DNA of 27,285 nucleotides from JAUIBE01 sp035267185 (GTDB lineage Bacteria > Pseudomonadota > Gammaproteobacteria > Xanthomonadales > SZUA-36). The first letter of the stretch is position 1. Each line of letters begins with the position of its first letter. The notes under the pieces were generated by a model. It did not search any database. It saw only the letters and a list, made by a program, of their open reading frames with translations, and was not told the DNA's origin. The stretch is taken from the NCBI GenBank assembly GCA_035267185.1, contig DATFLY010000065.1, positions 1 through 27,285 of the forward strand, in the 5' to 3' direction. Below are positions 22,664 through 27,285 of the stretch, in pieces. The position numbers and the translations under genes were made by a program.

Positions 22664-23338
22664 AAAGTTAATGGACTAAGCAAGCATGTCCCAAGCCCTG
22701 AAGGCGACCTTACCATTCTCGACAACGTCGACATGGAAGTCCGCCGAAGCGAATCCCTGGCGATCGTGGGTGCATCCGGCGCGGGCAAATCCACGTTGCT
22801 GGGACTGCTGGCTGGCCTTGATGTTCCGTCGAGCGGCACAGTAATGCTCAACGACAGCGAGCTTACCGCTCTCGACGAGGACGGTCGTGCAGCCTTGCGT
22901 GCAAGAAATGTGGGGTTTGTTTTTCAATCTTTCCACCTTGTTCCATCACTCACAGCCATGGAAAACGTCATGCTGCCCCTGGAACTGAGCGGACACAACA
23001 ACCCCCGACCTGCTGCACTCAGCGCGCTGGAGATGGTCAAACTGGATCACCGGGTATCTCATTACCCACATCAGCTTTCCGGAGGAGAAAAGCAAAGAGT
23101 GGCAATAGCCAGAGCTTTCGTGGTCCAGCCAGCGGTGTTGTTTGCCGATGAACCAACAGGCAATCTCGACCAGCGAACGGGCGATACAGTTGCGGACCTG
23201 CTTTTCAGAATCAACAAGGAATCTGGCACTACCCTGATACTCGTCACCCATGATCATATCCTGGCAGAGCGTTGTGATCGGGTTTTGCACATGGATGGTG
23301 GCCGTTTTATTGACCCTGCCAGCGGACTCGCCGCTTGA
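22640..23338 (+). CDS. ybbA: ABC transporter ATP-binding protein (YbbA)
   Basis: The protein has 232 residues and is an ABC ATPase of the LolD/MacB type. Walker A is GASGAGKST (residues 44-52), the Q-loop lies at Gln96 in VFQSFHL, the signature is LSGGEKQRVAIARAF (146-160), Walker B is AVLFADEPTGNLD (165-177) and the switch histidine is His204 in LVTHDH. All ATP-binding motifs are complete. It pairs with the large permease encoded immediately downstream. Relatives of this ATPase drive mechanotransmission or lipoprotein-type work; the YbbA-YbbP pair itself has no agreed substrate. It begins at ATG 22640, divergent from tesA, and its TGA overlaps a possible TTG start of ybbP (TTGA). Confidence 0.96.
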   Translation: MYPSDIILKVNGLSKHVPSPEGDLTILDNVDMEVRRSESLAIVGASGAGKSTLLGLLAGLDVPSSGTVMLNDSELTALDEDGRAALRARNVGFVFQSFHLVPSLTAMENVMLPLELSGHNNPRPAALSALEMVKLDHRVSHYPHQLSGGEKQRVAIARAFVVQPAVLFADEPTGNLDQRTGDTVADLLFRINKESGTTLILVTHDHILAERCDRVLHMDGGRFIDPASGLAA

Positions 23339-23346
23339 ACACCAGC

Positions 23347-25890
23347 ATGTCAATGGAAAAACCCGCAAGGCTCAGCGTGCTGACACAGACACGTCAGGCG
23401 CTGCGCATGCTGGCGCGTGACTGGCGATCTCGTGAACTGAGTGTCCTGATCACCGCCCTGATCATCGCGGTCTCGTCCCTGACAGCCGTTGCATTTCTGA
23501 CTGACCGGGTCTCCCAGGCTGTGGCACAGCGAGCGACCGAGTCTCTCGCAGGCGATCTGCGCCTGGCTTCAACCAGGCCAATCAGCCAGGAATATGCCAG
23601 CGCGGCGAGCGAGTTTGGTTTACTGGCAGCGACCATCACCTCGATGCCGAGCGTTGTATTCGTCAATGAACAAAGCAACACGGAAAGCGTCCCAGGAAGT
23701 ACGCTTGCAGCTATTCGTGCTGCATCTGATGACTATCCGTTGCGAGGTCAGTTAAAGCTGTCAGACCAACTCCTGGGTGAGGAGTACCTCGCCAGTGGTG
23801 CACCATCACCAGGCGAAGCCTGGGCATCTCCGCGCTTACTGACCCGTCTCGACACACAGGTTGGCGCAAGGCTGGATGTTGGCAAGACCACCCTTCTGAT
23901 CAGCAAGGTTTTGATTACCAGACCTGACGAAGGCTTTAGCTTTACCGACTTTGCACCATCCTTGCTGATTAATGCTTCTGACCTGGACTCGACTGGCTTG
24001 ATCCAGCCTGGCAGCCGCGTGGCTTACCGTGCGGTCTTTTCAGGCACCCGCTCCGCCGTTGAGACATTCAAACCGGTTCTGGAAGGAATGATGGAAGAAG
24101 GAGAGGAACTGGAAGATGTGCGGGACGCCAATCCGCAAATCAGGTCCTCGATGGATCGTGCGGAACGATTCCTGAACCTCGCTTCTCTGGTTTCTGTTCT
24201 GCTTGCAGCCGTGGCTGTTGCAATGTCTGCAAGGCGCTATTCACATCGGCACCGCGACAGGGTGGCCCTGATGAAGTGCCTGGGAGCGAGCCAGCGACAA
24301 ATCCTGTATTCCAGCCTTGCCCAGATACTATTGCTGGCGCTGGCTTCAGGCGCCATTGGTGCTGTTTTGGGTTACCTTTCTCACAGTGGTCTTGCCTGGC
24401 TGATGCGGGACATGATCCAACAGACACTCCCCTCTCCGGGGTGGGCTCCGGTTGGACTGGGTCTTGTCACAGCAGTCCTGATACTGGTGGGATTTGCATT
24501 ACCCGACCTGCTTCAGCTTCGCAAAACGCCACCATTGCGAGTATTGCGTCATGATGTTGCGCCGCCTCCGATGCGATACGGCCTGAGCTGGATTGCGGCG
24601 ATCGGTTCCGTCCTGGCGTTGCTGCTGTGGATTGCCGGTGATACCCGGCTGGTATTGATGATATTCGGAGGGGCACTTGCTACTTTGCTGATTCTGGCTC
24701 TGGCGGGTTGGTTACTGGTAAAAAGTCTCCAGGGTTTCCGGGGTGCAGCCGGCATCGCATGGCGATTTGGCCTTGCCAGCCTCGCACGCCGTGGCAGGGA
24801 AAGCATCGCGCAAATCGTCGCGTTCGGACTTGGCATCATGGTGCTGCTTTTGCTCACCACAGTCCGGAACGAACTGATGGATACCTGGCGAGCCAGCCTT
24901 CCGGAAAACGCACCCAACCAGTTCATGATTAATATTCAGACACACGAGGTCGAAGGCGTCCGTGAGTTCTTCACCGATCGTGGGCTGGCTGAGCCCAGGC
25001 TGTCACCCATGGTTCGTGCCCGCATGACAAAGATCAACGGCCAGGAAGTCAGCGAAATGTCTTTTCCGAACCCCCAGGGTCGTCGCTGGGCTGTGAGGGA
25101 TGCAAATCTGACCTGGGCAGCAGGACTACGCCCGGATAACCAGGTCCTGGAAGGCTCATTCTGGTCTGAACGGGAACCGGGAGATGAGTTGTCGCTTGAG
25201 TCAGACTTTGCTGCTGATCTCGGCGTTGGGCTGGGTGATGTTCTGGAATTTGATGTAGCCGGAGAGCCAGTTCAAGGTGCGGTCACCAGCATCCGACAGG
25301 TCGAATGGGATTCCTTTCAGCCCAATTTCTTTGTCGTATTTGCACCAGGCATGCTCGATGATTATCCCGCAACCTGGATTACCGCCGTCTTCGTTGAAGA
25401 AAGTCAGAAGCGCGCTGTACTTGACCTGATGCGTGAATACCCCTCCATCACAGCCATTGATCTTGACGCCATCCTTGGCCAGGTCCGTGATGTTATGGAT
25501 AAAGCCGCGCTGGCAGTACAGGCAGTGTTCGTATTTACATTGCTGGCCGGCCTGGTGGTGCTGTGGGCCGCTGTTCAGTCGACTCGTGACGAACGCCGCT
25601 ACGAGAGCGCAATGCTAAGAACCTTTGGTGCAACCCGCTCACGTGTGCTCTCAGGTGTTGCCAGCGAATTCATTGCAATCGGCCTGCTTTCCGGTGTACT
25701 TGCAGCTGGCGGCGCCAGCCTGATGGCCTGGATGTTTTCAACACAACTGCTGGAACTCGACTACAATTTTAACCCCGTGTTGTGGATTGCAGGTCCGTTG
25801 TTCGGCATGGCAATCGTTGGGATCGCCGGTACCGCTGCCACCTGGCGAGTGGTGACCAGGGCGCCAGTCAGTGTTTTACGAAATGCATGA
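23347..25890 (+). CDS. ybbP: FtsX-type ABC permease (YbbP)
   Basis: This large permease (about 847 residues) has two FtsX domains, each with a group of four membrane helices. The first helix begins near residue 33 (LSVLITALIIAVSSLTAVAF). The first FtsX group lies at about residues 275-395 (SLVSVLLAAVAVAMSARRYS, then LMKCLGASQRQILYSSLAQI) and the second near the C-terminus (AMLRTFGATRSRVLSGVASE). A middle segment (LASLARRGRESIAQIVAFGL) starts another helix pair, and the two large periplasmic loops contain NQFMINIQTHEVEGVREFF and SIRQVEWDSFQPNFFVVFAP. The pattern and length match E. coli YbbP. ATG 23347 is chosen; TTG 23335, overlapping the ybbA stop, is the alternative. It works with YbbA. Confidence 0.95.
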   Translation: MSMEKPARLSVLTQTRQALRMLARDWRSRELSVLITALIIAVSSLTAVAFLTDRVSQAVAQRATESLAGDLRLASTRPISQEYASAASEFGLLAATITSMPSVVFVNEQSNTESVPGSTLAAIRAASDDYPLRGQLKLSDQLLGEEYLASGAPSPGEAWASPRLLTRLDTQVGARLDVGKTTLLISKVLITRPDEGFSFTDFAPSLLINASDLDSTGLIQPGSRVAYRAVFSGTRSAVETFKPVLEGMMEEGEELEDVRDANPQIRSSMDRAERFLNLASLVSVLLAAVAVAMSARRYSHRHRDRVALMKCLGASQRQILYSSLAQILLLALASGAIGAVLGYLSHSGLAWLMRDMIQQTLPSPGWAPVGLGLVTAVLILVGFALPDLLQLRKTPPLRVLRHDVAPPPMRYGLSWIAAIGSVLALLLWIAGDTRLVLMIFGGALATLLILALAGWLLVKSLQGFRGAAGIAWRFGLASLARRGRESIAQIVAFGLGIMVLLLLTTVRNELMDTWRASLPENAPNQFMINIQTHEVEGVREFFTDRGLAEPRLSPMVRARMTKINGQEVSEMSFPNPQGRRWAVRDANLTWAAGLRPDNQVLEGSFWSEREPGDELSLESDFAADLGVGLGDVLEFDVAGEPVQGAVTSIRQVEWDSFQPNFFVVFAPGMLDDYPATWITAVFVEESQKRAVLDLMREYPSITAIDLDAILGQVRDVMDKAALAVQAVFVFTLLAGLVVLWAAVQSTRDERRYESAMLRTFGATRSRVLSGVASEFIAIGLLSGVLAAGGASLMAWMFSTQLLELDYNFNPVLWIAGPLFGMAIVGIAGTAATWRVVTRAPVSVLRNA

Positions 25891-25899
25891 ATCGATCAA

Positions 25900-26736
25900 T
25901 TGAGCATCCGGTCAAAATTTGAAGAACAGGGTTATGTGGTGCTGGAAAGCGCCATCGGCTCTGATGCGCTGAAACAGATTCGGGATTCTGCTGACAGGAT
26001 CGTCCAGTCATTTGACATCGAACAGCACCGATCCGTTTTTTCGACCAAAGACCGTGACAGGAACAGGGACCAGTACTTTATGGACTCTTCCGAGTCCGTT
26101 CATTGCTTTCTGGAAGAAGAGGCCCTGGATGAGAATGGAGAACTTCTTTTTCCCAGGTCCCAGGCCATCAACAAGATTGGTCATGCGCTGCATGACCTGG
26201 AGCCCGCTTTCAGGAATTTTTGCAGACATCCGCTTTTTAGCAAAACTCTGACACAATTAGGCTATGAACGCCCCCAGTTGTGGCAAACGATGTACATTTT
26301 CAAGCAACCCAGAATTGGTGGTGAGGTGAGGTGGCATCAGGATGCCAGCTATCTTCATTCACTCAGTACGCCTGTCGTTGGATTTTGGGTGGCAGTAGAG
26401 GACGCGACGCTTGAAAACGGATGTTTGTGGGTTCAACCCGGAGGCCATCGTTCTCCTTTACGCGAACTGTACGAGGTAGACCCGGATTCCCGAAAGGGAG
26501 AACTCAGGAAAGTTGACGACACACCCTGGCCTTCCAAAAACGCGGGGCTCCCGGTCGAGCTCAAGGCAGGAGGTGTGATCATTTTCAGCGACAGGATGCC
26601 GCACTACAGTTCTGCGAATCGATCCAGTCGTTCGCGCCAGGCGTTTACAATGCACTTCAGCGAGCATGACGCGGACTGGTCACCTCTAAACTGGCTGCAA
26701 CGCCCTAACCTGTCCCCCTTCTATCTCACGGACTGA
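25900..26736 (+). CDS. Phytanoyl-CoA dioxygenase-family (PhyH) oxygenase
   Basis: This 278-residue cytoplasmic enzyme is a non-haem iron(II)/2-oxoglutarate dioxygenase. The iron ligands are His146 and Asp148 in EVRWHQDASY and His235 in DRMPHYS; Arg246 in RSRQAFTMHF is the likely 2-oxoglutarate partner. The double-stranded beta-helix core runs from about residue 125 to 255 (VVGFWVAVEDATLENGCLWV, then QPGGHRSP). It starts with the usual FEEQGYVVLES. PhyH-family enzymes hydroxylate acyl-CoA, amino acid or secondary-metabolite substrates, so the substrate is open. The start is TTG 25900, because the in-frame stop at 25888 allows no ATG. It has no visible ribosome binding site and lies 9 bases after ybbP, so it is probably read from the same message. 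Confidence 0.9.
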   Translation: MSIRSKFEEQGYVVLESAIGSDALKQIRDSADRIVQSFDIEQHRSVFSTKDRDRNRDQYFMDSSESVHCFLEEEALDENGELLFPRSQAINKIGHALHDLEPAFRNFCRHPLFSKTLTQLGYERPQLWQTMYIFKQPRIGGEVRWHQDASYLHSLSTPVVGFWVAVEDATLENGCLWVQPGGHRSPLRELYEVDPDSRKGELRKVDDTPWPSKNAGLPVELKAGGVIIFSDRMPHYSSANRSSRSRQAFTMHFSEHDADWSPLNWLQRPNLSPFYLTD

Positions 26737-26795
26737 CAGCTTCAGTTTCCAGCACCAGGTGAGAACCATTCCGAAGGTGAACCAACCGCGGGTCA

Positions 26796-27285
26796 CTACT
26801 GGCAGTTTCGTTGTTCAAAACCAGACGAATCGATCAAATCCTCCCTGACAATGCGGTAGACGAGTTCATCGCCATTTGACGCTGTGCTGCCGAAATCTGC
26901 CACATACAATTCACAGTTCTCATCCTGACCGAACGTTGATATTGAAGACAGTGGTGGCATTTCTACCCATTCCTCACTGACCCAGTTTTCGCCCAGACGC
27001 ATGGCCACCCAGATACGTGCAGAACAATAGTCACCATAAATGTAATTTCCATACAGATTGGTATTGGCTCCCCGATACATGTATCCACCCGTGACCGAGC
27101 AGTTTCCGGTGCCGAAACTGGAAAATTCAATAATGGGTAGTTCACCAAAGTCGCATAACTCTGTTGCACTTCCCCTGATGTGCCCACCCTCACATATTTT
27201 CCATCCAAAATTTATTTCAGTGGAACCATAGGGTGCAAATGAGATTTCTTCCCACCTGCCCTGGCCTACATCGCCAATAAACATA
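26796..27285 (-). CDS. PQQ-dependent sugar dehydrogenase family, C-terminal part
   Basis: This is the last 163 codons of a gene whose start lies beyond the right edge. The segment FIGDVGQGRWEEISFAP, followed by NFGWKICEGG, NCSVTGGYMYRG and YIYGDYCSARIWVA, is characteristic of the soluble glucose/sorbosone dehydrogenase beta-propeller. Such enzymes are periplasmic and oxidise sugars or aldoses with PQQ. Several cysteines (residues near CEGG, ELCDFG, GNCSV and YCSAR) may be in disulphides, consistent with export. The tail LIDSSGFEQRNCQ contains a GFE motif like the tails of secreted proteins in some Gammaproteobacteria. Its 3' end is 59 bases from the convergent PhyH gene. No terminator is evident between them. 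Confidence 0.88.
   Translation of the reverse strand, partial: MFIGDVGQGRWEEISFAPYGSTEINFGWKICEGGHIRGSATELCDFGELPIIEFSSFGTGNCSVTGGYMYRGANTNLYGNYIYGDYCSARIWVAMRLGENWVSEEWVEMPPLSSISTFGQDENCELYVADFGSTASNGDELVYRIVREDLIDSSGFEQRNCQ

Noticed and set aside
22642..22851. Longer tesA reading frame extending to 22851 on the minus strand
   Set aside because: The extra part overlaps the coding sequence of ybbA on the other strand, including its Walker A region, and would place a signal peptide in the middle of the protein.

Overview
The window looks like a chromosomal stretch of a free-living, probably aquatic gammaproteobacterium that respires aerobically. The best phylogenetic clue is the divergent block tesA | ybbA-ybbP, a neighbour arrangement also found in Escherichia coli. 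TonB-dependent uptake, DUF481 and AsmA-type envelope proteins and several exported enzymes fit this view. I see no rRNA, tRNA, CRISPR array, transposase, phage gene or attachment site. I read 22 protein-coding genes, two of them cut by the window edges. Coding density is very high and the largest gap is about 225 bp. Several genes start with GTG or TTG, and many neighbours overlap or nearly touch, which suggests translational coupling.

Layout. (1) 1-1577: a cut secreted protein of unknown function (-), a small glyoxalase-fold protein (+) and a membrane-anchored hypothetical protein (-). (2) 1620-4132: an EamA-type exporter (-) and a divergent MocR/GntR-aminotransferase regulator (+), with a good promoter and an inverted repeat between them. 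(3) 4129-9353 (-): a likely operon of a large AsmA-like protein, a polytopic membrane protein and an exported methyltransferase-like protein. (4) 9470-11533 (+): two outer-membrane beta-barrel proteins, the second a DUF481 protein, closed by a strong two-way terminator. (5) 11615-16433 (-): a TonB-dependent receptor gene with its own candidate promoter, downstream of an exported D-2-hydroxyacid dehydrogenase and a major-facilitator transporter related to nucleotide exchangers. An exported glyoxalase-like protein (16586-17350, +) is divergent from them. (6) 17377-22641 (-): tesA, a PDZ plus seven-helix membrane protein, then the E1alpha, E1beta and E2 subunits of a branched-chain 2-oxoacid dehydrogenase. 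(7) 22640-26736 (+): the ABC pair ybbA-ybbP, then a phytanoyl-CoA dioxygenase-family enzyme. (8) 26796-27285 (-): the C-terminal end of a PQQ-type sugar dehydrogenase.

How the genes work together. The bkd genes make branched-chain acyl-CoA from branched amino acids; the E3 subunit must come from elsewhere. TesA is a periplasmic esterase/thioesterase. The receptor, exported dehydrogenase, transporter and exported glyoxalase-like gene may form a small uptake and processing unit for an unknown compound. The AsmA group and the two barrel proteins concern the envelope. No clearly new defence or mobile system is visible. The most unusual points are a ComP-like sensor half without a kinase (20967-21974), the AsmA protein coupled to an uncharacterised membrane protein, the tesA/ybbA start codons that share one CATG, and cofactor-type enzymes that carry signal peptides.
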